A DNA stretch of 64,000 nt from positions 31,347-95,346 of the forward strand of contig NZ_BBBX01000007.1 of NCBI RefSeq assembly GCF_001311785.1, in the 5' to 3' direction. The stretch's first letter is position 1, and every line of letters starts with the position of its first letter. The stretch comes from Lacticaseibacillus saniviri JCM 17471 = DSM 24301 (GTDB lineage Bacteria > Bacillota > Bacilli > Lactobacillales > Lactobacillaceae). Below are positions 8,966 to 18,759 of the stretch, piece by piece. Under the pieces are notes generated by a model. The model was not told the origin of the DNA. It was given only the letters and a program-made list of their open reading frames with translations, and ran no database searches. The translations under genes were made by a program, and so were the position numbers.

Positions 8966-9003
8966 GGAAATCGTTTTCAAACACAACCTCAATGTGCTAT
9001 GCT
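8966..9003 (+). promoter_or_regulatory. Promoter with overlapping cre-like site (aldo/keto reductase)
   Basis: GGAAATCGTTTTCA (8966-8979) matches 13 of 14 positions of TGAAANCGTTTTCA, a strong catabolite-responsive element form. It covers a TTTTCA -35 box (8974-8979), which is 18 bp from a TATGCT -10 box (8998-9003). Repression by CcpA is the natural inference. Confidence 0.55.
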
Positions 9004-9043
9004 CGAGGTGTTAATCGGCTCAGAATTAAAGGAGGAATTTCGA

Positions 9044-9961
9044 ATGCGAATGCTCGATTTAGGCGGTTCAGGACTGATTAGTTCCGAAATCGCATTAGGC
9101 GTGATGCGAATCACGAAGCTCGACCATCAGGGTGCCGTCAAATTATTGGAAAGTGCCCACAACGCGGGCGTCAATTTCTTTGATAACGCAGATATTTATG
9201 ATGGCGGACATGCAGAAGAAGTCTTTGGTGCGGCCTTAAAAGATGCCAGTTTTGACCGTAGCGATGTGCTGGTCCAAACCAAGGTGGGGATTGTGGATCA
9301 CCGCTATGATTTCTCCAAGCAACACATCTTGGAGGCTGTGGACGCGAGTCTGGCACGCTTAGGTACTGACTATGTGGACAGCTTATTGCTGCATCGTCCC
9401 GATCCACTGATGGAACCCGATGACATTGCCGAAGCTTTCTTGCAATTGCAAAATAGCGGCAAAGTCCGTCAGTTTGGGGTCTCTAATTTCAATCCAATGC
9501 AAGTCGAATTATTGCAACAAGCTGTCCCACAGCGGCTGATTGCAAACCAATTACAACTTTCCATCATGCATACTGGGATGATCGACTTTGGGTTACACAC
9601 CAATATGTCCGATCCACGTTCAGTGAACCATGATGGTGGCATTCTCGAATACAGTCGCATGGCTGGCATGGCCATTCAGGCTTGGAGCCCTTATCAATAC
9701 GGCTTCTTTGAAGGTGTCTTCATCGACAATCCAAAGTTCCCAGAGCTCAACAAGTTGCTGCATGAACTGGCAGACAAGTACAACACCAATGTGAACGCCA
9801 TCGCCTCTGCTTGGATTCTGCGGATTCCTGGTGACATTCAAGTCATCGCGGGAACCACCAACGCCGACCGAATCGCCCAAATCGCTGAAGCGGACCAAGC
9901 ACCGCTCACCGCGCAGGAATGGTATGATGTCTACTTCGCGGCAGGCAACGATTTACCATAA
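9044..9961 (+). CDS. Aldo/keto reductase (YdhF-like subfamily)
   Basis: About 305 residues from the ATG at 9044, which has AAGGAGGAATTTCGA directly upstream; an in-frame ATG at 8999 lacks a site and lies in the promoter. The TIM-barrel aldo/keto reductase motifs are present: FFDNADIYDGG with the catalytic Asp and Tyr, VQTKVGI with the Lys, LLHRPD with the His, and VSNFNP. Family enzymes reduce carbonyls with NADPH. The physiological substrate is unknown. The gene stands alone between a cre-bearing promoter and a terminator. Confidence 0.92.
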   Translation: MRMLDLGGSGLISSEIALGVMRITKLDHQGAVKLLESAHNAGVNFFDNADIYDGGHAEEVFGAALKDASFDRSDVLVQTKVGIVDHRYDFSKQHILEAVDASLARLGTDYVDSLLLHRPDPLMEPDDIAEAFLQLQNSGKVRQFGVSNFNPMQVELLQQAVPQRLIANQLQLSIMHTGMIDFGLHTNMSDPRSVNHDGGILEYSRMAGMAIQAWSPYQYGFFEGVFIDNPKFPELNKLLHELADKYNTNVNAIASAWILRIPGDIQVIAGTTNADRIAQIAEADQAPLTAQEWYDVYFAAGNDLP

Positions 9962-9965
9962 AGAA

Positions 9966-9992
9966 GAGCGTGAACCCACGCATTTGGCTGTA
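9966..9992 (+). repeat. Remnant of a type A hairpin-repeat unit
   Basis: AGAGCGTGAACCCACGCATTTGGCTGTAA reproduces the 5' arm of unit A up to the TGGCTGT stem, then stops. It begins a few nucleotides after the aldo/keto reductase stop codon, in the sense orientation. Confidence 0.7.
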
Positions 9993-10005
9993 AAACAATA
10001 CAAAA

Positions 10006-10056
10006 AATAGGCAGTGCCACACACCCCATGCGGGTGATGTCGCACTGCCTATTTTG
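10006..10056. terminator. Terminator between aldo/keto reductase and GNAT genes
   Basis: AAAATAGGCAGTGC pairs with GCACTGCCTATTTT around a long loop with its own small pairing. A-rich and T-rich flanks allow use in both directions. The arm GGCAGTG matches the 3' arm of unit A (GGCAGTGTGGG), so the terminator may incorporate a repeat fragment. Confidence 0.75.
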
Positions 10057-10066
10057 GTGCTGCTTA

Positions 10067-10603
10067 TTAATTGTTTGTTGCTCCTAATTTCACGTAGACA
10101 ATCATGTCTCGTGGTTGGCCGTGTTCCCAGAGATAGTGTTTTAAAACGGCCTCTTGCTCAAAGCCACGGCGCTTGGCCACAGCTTGACTCGGTTCGTTCT
10201 CGGTATCCACAAAAATGGCGAGTCGGTCGATGTGATATTCCTCAAAAGCAATCTGTTCGACACTTGCCAACGCCTTGGTCATCACGCCACGACCCTGAAA
10301 CGCACTTGCCAGCCAGTAACCCACTTCGGCCCGGCGGTTTGTGGCGTCAATCGCGTGCAGATCAATCATGCCCGCAACCTGCTGATCAACCACAATGACG
10401 GCGCCCCAGAGTTCATACCGCGCCATTTTTTCGCGGAAGGATTGAATAAACTCACTTTCATCTTGCACAGACATATTTTCTGCCCACGGCAACCATTGTG
10501 CCAAGGCACTGCGGTCAGCTTCAACTAACGCGTATAGCGCGGTCGCATCCGCCACATCTAGCATTCGGAGTTCAATGTGTGCATCAATTCTTTGGCTAAA
10601 CAT
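10067..10603 (-). CDS. GNAT N-acetyltransferase, RimJ/RimL-like
   Basis: A complete 178-residue GNAT protein. The acetyl-CoA binding core is visible as IDATNRRAEVGYWLA followed by QGRGVMTKAL near residue 105, and the C-terminal NEPSQAVAKRRGFEQEA motif is typical of ribosomal-protein or peptide N-terminal serine acetyltransferases. It begins directly after the MATE gene stop codon, so the two form an operon. Confidence 0.88.
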   Translation of the reverse strand: MFSQRIDAHIELRMLDVADATALYALVEADRSALAQWLPWAENMSVQDESEFIQSFREKMARYELWGAVIVVDQQVAGMIDLHAIDATNRRAEVGYWLASAFQGRGVMTKALASVEQIAFEEYHIDRLAIFVDTENEPSQAVAKRRGFEQEAVLKHYLWEHGQPRDMIVYVKLGATNN

Positions 10604-11962
10604 CTATATCGCCTCGCTATCCAGTGTTTCCAATTCCTTCTTCTTCAAGTCGCGCATGGTCTTCACATATGAGCTGACCAGCACAACCACGGAACCGAAC
10701 CATGCCAATGGATTGGCAAATGACGCCCCCGTGAACGCGAACAGGTGAACTAGGACGATCCCAGCAAACGCCCGCATAAAGAGTTCAAAGAAACCGGCAA
10801 TCGTTGGTACTAGGCTTTGACCCAATCCCTGCAAGGTATTCCGAATCGTGAACAGAATCGCGAGCAGCCAATACATGCTGGCATTCGCTCGGAAATAAAT
10901 CTGAGCCAAGTCCGTAACCGCGGGTTGATTAGGCCCCAGGAACAGGTTCACTAACGGCTTCCCAAAGATGATAATTAAGGCACCTAAAACAGTGGACAGA
11001 CCCACATTGAGTGCCAGCGTCTGATAGATGCCTTGGCGAATCCGTTTGTACTGTTTGGCGCCCAAATTCTGCGCAACATAGGTGGCCATCGTGACCCCGA
11101 ATGACGATGCGGGCAGCGTTGCCAGCTGGTCAATTCGGCCGGCCGCGGTATAAGCAGCCACGGCATTGGTTCCCAGTGTATTCAGCATCACTTGCAGAAT
11201 CACAGAACCAATCGCGATAATCGACATCTGGAAGCCCATCGGTAACCCAACCTTTAAGTGCCGCACGATTTCAGACCAGTCAAAGGTCAAGTCAGAACGG
11301 CGCAACACCAACAAAGGAATGCGGCGTTTGATGTAGATCCAACACAACAAGGCTGAGATGAATTCAGCCGTAATTGTCGCCCAACCGGCACCAGCCACAC
11401 CCATGTGTAGGCCCAAAATAAACGTGAAGTCCAAGATGATATTGATGACAGTCGCGATAATCAGGAAGAACAACGGCGTACGACTATCGCCTAACGCCCG
11501 CAACATGTTACTGAGTAAGTTAAACGCCATTGATGCGATCGTCCCAATAAAAATCACGCGGACAAATGCGATGGCATCCGGCAAAATGGCTTTTGGCGTC
11601 TGCATCAAGGTCAATAGCGGCGCCGTAAAAAGCAGCGAGAATATCGTGATCAAAATGGCAATGATCAGACTAATCCAGATACTTGCACCAAAGCTCTTAC
11701 GAACTTGGCGATCGTCCCGCGCCCCATAAGCCTGCGCGGTCAAAATGGCTAACCCTGCTGTCGTTCCTTGGGCAAACCCGATAATTAAAAATGTAATACT
11801 ACCCGTAGCACCGACCGCAGCAAGCGCATCTTTACCGATCGTACGACCAACAATCAGGGCATCCATAAAACTGTAGAGCTGTTGAAATACATTCCCGATT
11901 AACAGCGGAATGGTGAACTGAATCACGAGTTTCAACGGATTCCCTTTTGTTAACGTATGCAT
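10604..11962 (-). CDS. MATE family efflux transporter
   Basis: About 452 residues and 12 predicted membrane segments with the MATE pattern (FTIPLLIGNVFQQLY near the N-terminus, a GRTIGKDALAAVGATGS segment, DSRTPLFF midway). The ATG at 11962 has GGAGGGGATATT upstream and is preferred over an upstream in-frame start. MATE proteins export drugs or metabolites using sodium or proton gradients; no substrate can be assigned. Followed without a gap by a GNAT gene. Confidence 0.92.
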   Translation of the reverse strand: MHTLTKGNPLKLVIQFTIPLLIGNVFQQLYSFMDALIVGRTIGKDALAAVGATGSITFLIIGFAQGTTAGLAILTAQAYGARDDRQVRKSFGASIWISLIIAILITIFSLLFTAPLLTLMQTPKAILPDAIAFVRVIFIGTIASMAFNLLSNMLRALGDSRTPLFFLIIATVINIILDFTFILGLHMGVAGAGWATITAEFISALLCWIYIKRRIPLLVLRRSDLTFDWSEIVRHLKVGLPMGFQMSIIAIGSVILQVMLNTLGTNAVAAYTAAGRIDQLATLPASSFGVTMATYVAQNLGAKQYKRIRQGIYQTLALNVGLSTVLGALIIIFGKPLVNLFLGPNQPAVTDLAQIYFRANASMYWLLAILFTIRNTLQGLGQSLVPTIAGFFELFMRAFAGIVLVHLFAFTGASFANPLAWFGSVVVLVSSYVKTMRDLKKKELETLDSEAI

Positions 11963-12080
11963 AATATCCCCTCCAATCATTACTAACCAGCTTACCTTAC
12001 CCAATTAAACCGGCCTTGCCAAGAGGGTTTTGACAAAATGTTCGCGAATATAGGTTACAGTTTGATGACAGAAAAGAGGA

Positions 12081-12470
12081 GAGCGTGACCACCCCGTTTA
12101 ACAATCGAGTACTAACAAACTTTGAAGGTCATGGCAGGCTTTAGCCATGAGCGAAAAGTAGGTTAGACGGAGATTGTTGGGGTGGGAACGCGGTTAGAGC
12201 GCGAACCCACACGGTTTTGGCTGTGAGCACTAATAAGGCTCCCGAAACAATCGTGGTTTTAACGATTGTCGGGGGTCAGGTTAGGCGGAACGGGCAGTGT
12301 GGGTGAGCGCGTTTAGAGCGTAACCACAGGCGGTTAAAGCATGAGGACCAGCAAAATCTTCGGTAGAATCCGATCTTGGGATTCGCCGGAGATGAGCTGG
12401 CCGGAGTGCTTTGTCTGTGGGAGCGCGTTTAGAGCGTAACCAGCCCGTTTTACAATCGAGTACTAACGGA
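12081..12470 (+). repeat. Array of hairpin-repeat units C, A, B and a 5' half C
   Basis: Unit C 12081-12195: CCACCCC/GGGGTGG, bulge GTTT, AACAATC/GATTGTT, loop GAGTA/ACGGA, CTAAC/GTTAG. Unit A 12197-12314: ACCCACAC/GTGTGGGT, loop GAGCA/GCGGA, and upper stem GGCTCCCG/CGGGGGTC, which differs from the unit at 1188 but pairs fully. Unit B 12316-12430: CCACAGGC/GTCTGTGG, bulge GGTT, AAAGCAT/GTGCTTT, loop GAGGA/CCGGA, upper stem CCAGC/GCTGG and ATCTTCGG/CCGGAGAT. Half unit from 12432. This is the only array not placed after a plus-strand gene. It fills the 5' side of the MATE gene and runs antisense to the SDR 3' end. Confidence 0.88.
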
Positions 12471-12478
12471 CAAGTTGT

Positions 12479-13314
12479 TTATCGCAATGCCAAGTCCATC
12501 ATGCGCGTCGGTAATAGGTGCGCCATAGGTAGTGTCATTTTGGCATCCATGCCGAGAGAATAACGTGCTTTGACACGCGCTTTGGTTGCAATTTTTGCAA
12601 TCGTTGCACCCGCTTTGGATGCGGATAACGCATGTTTCAAAAAGCGGTCTGAGAACCTACTGCCTTTGAAATCATGGCACCGTATAGTGCTTTTTGATCC
12701 GATGACATTTGCTCAGCAAAAGCCAGCGATAGATCACCACTATAGGCAGCCATCTCAGTCTGTACGCCACCGGGTTCAATGACAACCACGTCAATTCCTT
12801 GGCGCGCAACCTCGCGACGTAGTGCATCACTTGCCGCTTCAAACGCAAATTTACTGGCAGCATATGCCGCATAATTGGGTAAAGCAACCTTACCACCAAC
12901 TGAAGTGATATTAATAATTCGGCCCCGACTTTCCCGCAAAAGTGGTAGCAGTTGTTGCGTCAGGGCAACTTGACCGAAGAGATTCACATCTAATTGTCGT
13001 CGCCACTCTTGTAATGGCAACAGTTCGAATGGCGCATTGAGTTCAACCCCTGCGTTATTAATCAATACCTGTAGCAAACGATGGTCCGGATCTTGCCGAA
13101 TGCGTTGCACTAACAGCGCGATTTGCTGATCATCAGTAATGTCGAGGACAAAAGGCTCAATGTTCTCACCTTGTAACTGCTCAGCCTCCGTCATCGACAA
13201 GACGCCTGCGATGACGTGATACCCCATTGTTGCTAACTTGATTGCTGTTGCCTTGCCTATGCCGCTCGAAGCCCCAGTTACAACCACTAATTGTTTTGTC
13301 TGAGTTGATGTCAT
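12479..13314 (-). CDS. Short-chain dehydrogenase/reductase, frameshifted near the 3' end
   Basis: The N-terminus has the Rossmann motif VVTGASSGIGKATA; NNAGVE, a serine in NITSVGG and the catalytic YAASK follow, so it is a classical SDR of the type that often lacks a known substrate. The frame breaks near 12645-12652; the next frame continues with RFLKHALSASKAGATIAKIA and later PTRMMDLALR to a stop at 12479, the usual C-terminus. Reconstructed length is about 278 residues. The ATG at 13314 is better spaced from AAGGAG than the one before it. It is divergent from a TetR gene and shares an operator with it. Confidence 0.85.
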
Positions 13315-13344
13315 CATTGCGCTCCTTTTTATTTATTGGTGCTA

Positions 13345-13386
13345 AATATACGCAATTCGCTCAATGTTGTCAATGACAACATTGAG
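13345..13386. promoter_or_regulatory. SDR promoter with a perfect palindromic operator for the adjacent TetR protein
   Basis: CTCAATGTTGTC-AAT-GACAACATTGAG (13360-13386) is a perfect inverted repeat with 12-bp arms. On the minus strand it covers a consensus -35 (TTGACA, 13368-13373), 17 bp from TATATT (13345-13350), which drives the SDR gene. The site also lies just upstream of the divergent TetR gene. Autorepression and repression of the SDR gene follow by the usual TetR logic. Confidence 0.85.
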
Positions 13387-13421
13387 TTGTGCTTAAAAAT
13401 AGACTGTGCTAAATTTGACAC

Positions 13422-14017
13422 ATGACAAACACATCAACGAATCACAACTATCATCATGGTAATCTGCGGGCAGAATTATTGCGCGTTGCTGAAGAAAATT
13501 TGCGGGCTGATAAGCTTGATGCACTCTCATTGCGCGAATTAGCGCGACAACTCGGTGTCAGCCACGCAGCCCCTAGTCGCCATTTTAAAGACCGGCAAGC
13601 GCTCCTCGATGCTTTAGCTGAAGATGGGTTCAATCGCCTTGCAACAGCCATTCAAGAAGCGCTACAGCCCCAGAAGGTCGACTTCCAGACTGAGTTACTG
13701 CAGGCAGTCATGGCATTTGCCACCTTTGCCACAGAGAATGCCGCACTTTTTCACTGATGAATACCGGCAAACACCAGTCCAATCAATCCGCAATTAATGT
13801 GGCCTCTGAGCACGCATTTGCGCCCATTCTCGGCCTGATTATCGCCGGACAGGCCCAAGGTAGGATCAGTGCCGGCAATCCGCGCGATATCGGGTTAATC
13901 CTATTTGCGACCATTTTAGGTATCACAACAATGGTCAACGGCCAAATGATTGCTGCAAACCAACTCACCCCCTTGGTGACCACCGCGGTAGAGCAATTCC
14001 TGCGTAGTATGCAGTGA
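13422..14017 (+). CDS. TetR/AcrR family transcriptional regulator, frameshifted in a T run
   Basis: The N-terminal helix-turn-helix is clear (YHHGNLRAELLRVAEENL, then LSLRELARQLGVSHAAPSRHF). The frame stops at 13757 because the T run at 13747-13751 has one T too many; removing it gives FTDEYRQTPV and continues to the stop at 14017. Reconstructed length is about 198 residues, normal for TetR. No ribosome binding site precedes the ATG at 13422; a TAAATT -10-like box ends about 7 nt upstream, so the mRNA may be leaderless. It probably controls the divergent SDR gene. Confidence 0.85.
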
Positions 14018-14032
14018 ACCTTGTGCCGCAAC

Positions 14033-14079
14033 AAAAAAAGCGTTGTAACAAGCCATTTAGGCTGTTACAACGCTTTTTA
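14033..14079. terminator. Bidirectional terminator
   Basis: AAAAAAGCGTTGTAACA pairs with TGTTACAACGCTTTTT around AGCCATTTAGGC. It separates the convergent TetR and TPM-domain genes. Confidence 0.88.
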
Positions 14080-14104
14080 TCGTTTCTGACATTAGTTTGG
14101 GTGA

Positions 14105-15000
14105 TTAAACATCGGCACCGCCGCCACCACTGGAGCCACCGCCCCAGTCATTGCCGCCACCACCGAAGCCACCGCCGGATCCGCCTCCGAAACCACCGCC
14201 ACCAAAGCCGCCGCCTCCCCAGCCGCCACGATTGTTGCGACCAGAAGATGCTAACAAGCCTAAGATGAACCAGAGTAAACCAGAGCCGCCGCCACGACCG
14301 CCACGGCCACCGCGTCCGCCACCAAATATCAGTGCGAGCACGATGATTAACGTGACGATAATGCCGAGAACCGCACCGAAGAGCCCGGAATTACCGTTCT
14401 CATTGCTGCTATTGTTATCTTGATAGCTCTCGATAACTTCGTTCGATACGCCCTGTGGATCTTTTTTGAAGCCATATTTCTTATCGATGATGGTTGTCAC
14501 CGTATTGAAGACTTTCAGAATGGCTTGATCCACTTTGGCTGGGTCTTTGGACTTGATGTTACTCAGTGAATCGTTCAGGATTTGACCCGCGAGCGCATCA
14601 GGAATATCGCCTTCAAGGCCATATCCGACTTCGATACGCATGTATTCTTGCCACCGTTCTTGGCAAAGACAATCAATACACCGTTATCCTCGCCCTTTTT
14701 ACCGATCTGCCATTTTTGAAAAAGATCGGGCGCATAACTACTGATAGCATCGCCATTCGTTGACTTCACAACGGCCACGGCTACCTTAGGACGTTCACTC
14801 GTTTCGCTGTATTGCCGGCTCTTATCATCGATGCGCTGCTCGGTACTCGTACTCAAGATACCGACCTGATCGAGATAGGCATGATCCATGGGCCGACTTG
14901 GGAGTGCCTCGGCCGCGTGTACGGCTGTCAGTGGTAGGAAGAAGCTGATGATGGCCATCACGATCAGCGGCCACTTGAAGCGCCTAATTTGTGTTGCCAT
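14105..15000 (-). CDS. TPM domain (YgcG-like) secreted/membrane protein, frameshifted
   Basis: A signal peptide (residues 1-30) is followed by a TPM domain (residues 35-190: YLDQVGILSTSTEQRID, GVLIVFAKNGG, EVGYGLEGDIPD), one membrane helix (FGAVLGIIVTLIIVLALIF), a second hydrophobic stretch, and a glycine-rich tail with many GGG and WGGG repeats. The frame breaks near 14640 where one base is missing in AAGAATACATG. Reconstructed length is about 298 residues. TPM proteins with glycine tails are commonly encoded beside LemA, as here (10-nt gap). Their role in the envelope is not established. Confidence 0.85.
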
Positions 15001-15010
15001 CAGCGTTCAC

Positions 15011-15609
15011 CTACTTTGATGAGGAATCGCCTGTCAGATCAACCGTTGGCGCTTTGGTTGCGCCAGGATCAGCCTTGAAGGTTTCCTTAGTGCCTAATCC
15101 CATCATATTCGCAAAATATTGGTTGGGAAAGAGACGACCTTTTGGTTATACGTCTTCACTTCATCGATGTAACGCTTGCGTTCAACCGAAATCCGGTTTT
15201 CGGAGCCTTCCAACTGAGTCATCAACGTGCTGACCTGATTATTACTCTTCAAGTCAGGGTACTTTTCATTGATGACACTGATCAACGTCCCGACACTTTG
15301 GCCCAACTTAGCATCGGCATCCGCCTTATCGGCCGTCGATGTCGCATTGTTATAGTTCTGGCGTGCCTTAGCGATATCACCAAACACGGTCTGTTCTTGC
15401 TTCATTGACCCCTTAACGGCATTCACCAAGTTCGGAATCAAATCTGCCCGTCGTTGCATGACATTTTCGACCTGACTCTGTTGGGCGACCACATTTTGAT
15501 TCTCTTTGGCAAGTGAGTTGTACGTGGAAACCCCAAAAATACCCAAGATGACCACCACAACACCAATTACAATCCCTGTGATTGCCAGTGGACTCATTTT
15601 CTTTTGCAT
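15011..15609 (-). CDS. LemA family protein, frameshifted near the C-terminus
   Basis: An N-terminal membrane helix is followed by the LemA signature (VENVMQRRADLIPNLVNAVKG at about residues 47-67) and a long helical domain ending in YNQKVVSFPTNI. A run at 15113-15116 is one base short; correcting it gives FANMMGLGTKETF and a stop at 15011, the usual LemA C-terminus. Reconstructed length is about 198 residues. It is the first gene of the pair with the TPM protein. Confidence 0.88.
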
Positions 15610-15628
15610 ACGGTTCTCTCCTTTATCG

Positions 15629-15646
15629 CGTGTGACCAGTCACACG
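15629..15646. promoter_or_regulatory. Inverted repeat in the lemA leader
   Basis: CGTGTGAC-CA-GTCACACG is a perfect palindrome 10 nt upstream of the lemA ribosome binding site. A further 11-bp palindrome (GTGGTTACCAC) lies upstream near 15684-15694. They could form leader hairpins or bind a regulator; nothing identifies which. Confidence 0.45.
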
Positions 15647-15784
15647 TCGTTGTATTCGAGTCGTCTACGATTGCGTGGCCACCCGTGGTAACCACCTTTT
15701 TCATAACGTGCTGCGACGGCAACACTCCTCGATAAGCATATTGTATCATGTTGGTCTTAGGCAGCATCAGTCTCAAGCATGAAC

Positions 15785-16818
<1,034 letters not shown>

Positions 16819-16854
16819 TTATCTATTACACATTATGTTGACCTAATTGGGTTC

Positions 16855-17080
16855 AAAAAAGGCGCCCTATGATAAACATAGGACGCCAATGCGCGGTACC
16901 ACCTAAGTTGTCGCAAACACGACCACTTGCTGGCTTAAGGCGCACCCACCGTATCTTCCCATGTAAGCCAGTTTCACTACCATTGCGGTCGACATCGCAG
17001 TTTCAGCCGACTTCCTGAACACAATCCGGTAGCTACCCATTACATGCATTGAAGACTTTCGTATCAACACGTTCTCGTTG
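16855..17080 (-). ncRNA. T-box leader of trpS
   Basis: Reading the minus strand: a long stem I region, then GGTGGTACCGCGC (T-box TGGNACCGCG core, around 16891-16905) followed by a terminator hairpin (GGCGTCCTATG / CATAGGGCGCC with a run of T) at 16855-16887. Uncharged tRNA-Trp would pair with the T-box and block this terminator. The stretch CAATGGTAG may hold the UGG specifier, but the exact specifier loop was not folded. Confidence 0.93.
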
Positions 17081-17086
17081 TCTTAA

Positions 17087-17115
17087 ATCATAAGCAAGAA
17101 AACAGTCAGTGTCAA
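17087..17115 (-). promoter_or_regulatory. trpS promoter
   Basis: Consensus TTGACA (17110-17115) is 17 bp from TATGAT (17087-17092) on the minus strand. It starts just 5 nt beyond the stop codon of the upstream gene. Confidence 0.88.
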
Positions 17116-17120
17116 CCGGC

Positions 17121-18544
17121 TTACTTCTTCAAAATCGCGTAGGTGCTATCTAACCATTGATTGCCACCTAGGTTGTACCAAGCGTGGCCATTAACCGTGG
17201 TCTTAGCAAAGACTTTCCAAGATGTACCGTGTGCTAACTTCTTAGCCAATGGGTACTTACCAGGTTGCTTCCAAACAGCAATCCCGTAACCCTTGACGTA
17301 GTGCACTTGAATCACACCCTTGATGGCCTGCACCTTACCATTGTTACTTGGTTGACTGGCTGGCGCTTTACTCATCACGACTTCATTTGGTGTGGTCATC
17401 ATCATGTACTTCACACCGTTGGAACCCACCGTGTTTTCAGTTTCACGAGAACCAGCTAATTGATTGACTTCAAGGTTCATCCAGCTATTAGCGCTTGAGG
17501 CTGCACTTGGTGTGTATGCGCGACTCAAGTAGGCATTCAAGTCAAGGCTCAGATAAGCTGAGTTACTTGCGATGTACAAGCGGTTGTGATCGATTGAGAT
17601 GCCCTGTAATTGGTTAGCCAAAATAGGCTTGATGGACATGCCCATTTCGCGAACACTGTAGCTATTACCTTGGCGAACACCTTGAGTCAACAGATAGGCC
17701 AAGCCATTTGTAGTGGTTAAGCTAGCTGCGGCTGCGGTGTAGAAGTTACCATTGCGGTCAAAAGCCAAGGTGTTAGGGCTTGAGTAGTGGTGGCTGCCAG
17801 CATCATACAAGTAGAACTTGTCGGTCTTTTCACGGACCAATGATGTTGGGTTCACTGTTGCCATCTGAACAGGGTGATTCGATAAGAATTGATCAGCTGA
17901 CTTGTTACCAAAGTTATAGGCAACCAGGAACTTAATCTTTTGTGTTGCGGGATCAAAAGCAAATGCCCCACTGGAGAAGCTACCATCAATGATGGAGAAA
18001 CGCATGTGGTTACCCAAAGCATTTGGATTTGTCCGCAATAATGTTGGGTTCTTCATCAACATGCTGATGGCTGTTGTATCGAGCCGCATGATGTAGCCTT
18101 GATAGAGATAACCCGTTGATGCGCCGTTAGCGTTACGACGAGATAATGCAAAATACATATTCCCGGCATCATCCATTGTGAACCCTTGTGGTGCGGCATT
18201 GGCAAAGTAAGTAATCTTCTTGCCACTTGGGTTATTGGCGCTCACGATATCGTGATTGTGCAGATAAAAGCAGTGTGCCATTGGCTGCCCGCTTGTGTCC
18301 CTGCTGTCACCTTATAACTCTTAGGTGTTGCATTACCTTGCAAATACTTCCCGTTTTCAATCCCCTTCACGCCGCGGGTATTAACCACCGCATTGGAACG
18401 GGCACTGTAATCAGGCATTTGATAGATGTTGCTGGCAGCTTGAACAGTCACCGTCTTGACAGCATTAGGTGCACTCAACACCCCAACCGTCACTAATCCT
18501 AGTGTTGCCACTAAGGAACGTGTAATTAAGCGATTTAATTTCAT
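17121..18544 (-). CDS. Secreted beta-propeller-like protein with C-terminal SH3-like domain, frameshifted
   Basis: The ATG at 18544 lies 9 nt from AGGAGG. A signal peptide of about 37 residues ends near VQAA. A long region with repeated strands follows (GFTMDDAGNMYFAL, FAFDPATQKIKFLV, LAFDRNGNFYTAAA), resembling an NHL or SMP-30 type propeller; a SH3-like domain with VHYVKGYGIAVW and WYNLGGNQWL closes the protein. The A4 run at 18266-18269 is one base short; restoring it joins YLHNHDIVSANN to the N-terminal part. Reconstructed length is about 474 residues. The SH3-like domain is the same type as in the protein at 2129-2970, suggesting cell-wall attachment. The substrate is unknown. Confidence 0.72.
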
Positions 18545-18700
18545 TTTACTCATCCTCCTGAATACACTATACCGCAAATGAATTATTTTTCACATAAAAG
18601 CCCGCTTAAAAAGCCAAAATTTCAAGCAAAATAAGTATGACTTACTATACCAATCCCCCATAAATACGGCCTAAAGCGTACGCAATCCGATATTGAATAT

Positions 18701-18756
18701 GATTCAAAAGGGAGTGTGACCTCACCAACTGGCTGGTCGCACTCCCTTTTTGAATC
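18701..18756 (-). terminator. Terminator of the flavin reductase operon
   Basis: GATTCAAAAGGGAGTGTGACC pairs with GGTCGCACTCCC-TTTTTGAATC. The middle of the stem carries GTGAC/GTCGCAC, a feature shared with several other terminators in this window. Confidence 0.85.
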
Positions 18757-18759
18757 ATG

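Noticed and set aside
12081..12470. CRISPR array
   Set aside because: The tandem units are about 115-125 nt, are internally self-complementary and lack short identical repeats with unique spacers. No cas genes are nearby.
12570..12782. Separate 70-aa gene on the plus strand
   Set aside because: It lies antisense over the 3' part of the SDR gene, has no ribosome site and no family resemblance.
14151..14423. Proline-rich protein on the plus strand
   Set aside because: It is the mirror frame of the glycine-rich tail of the TPM-domain protein on the minus strand and has no ribosome site.
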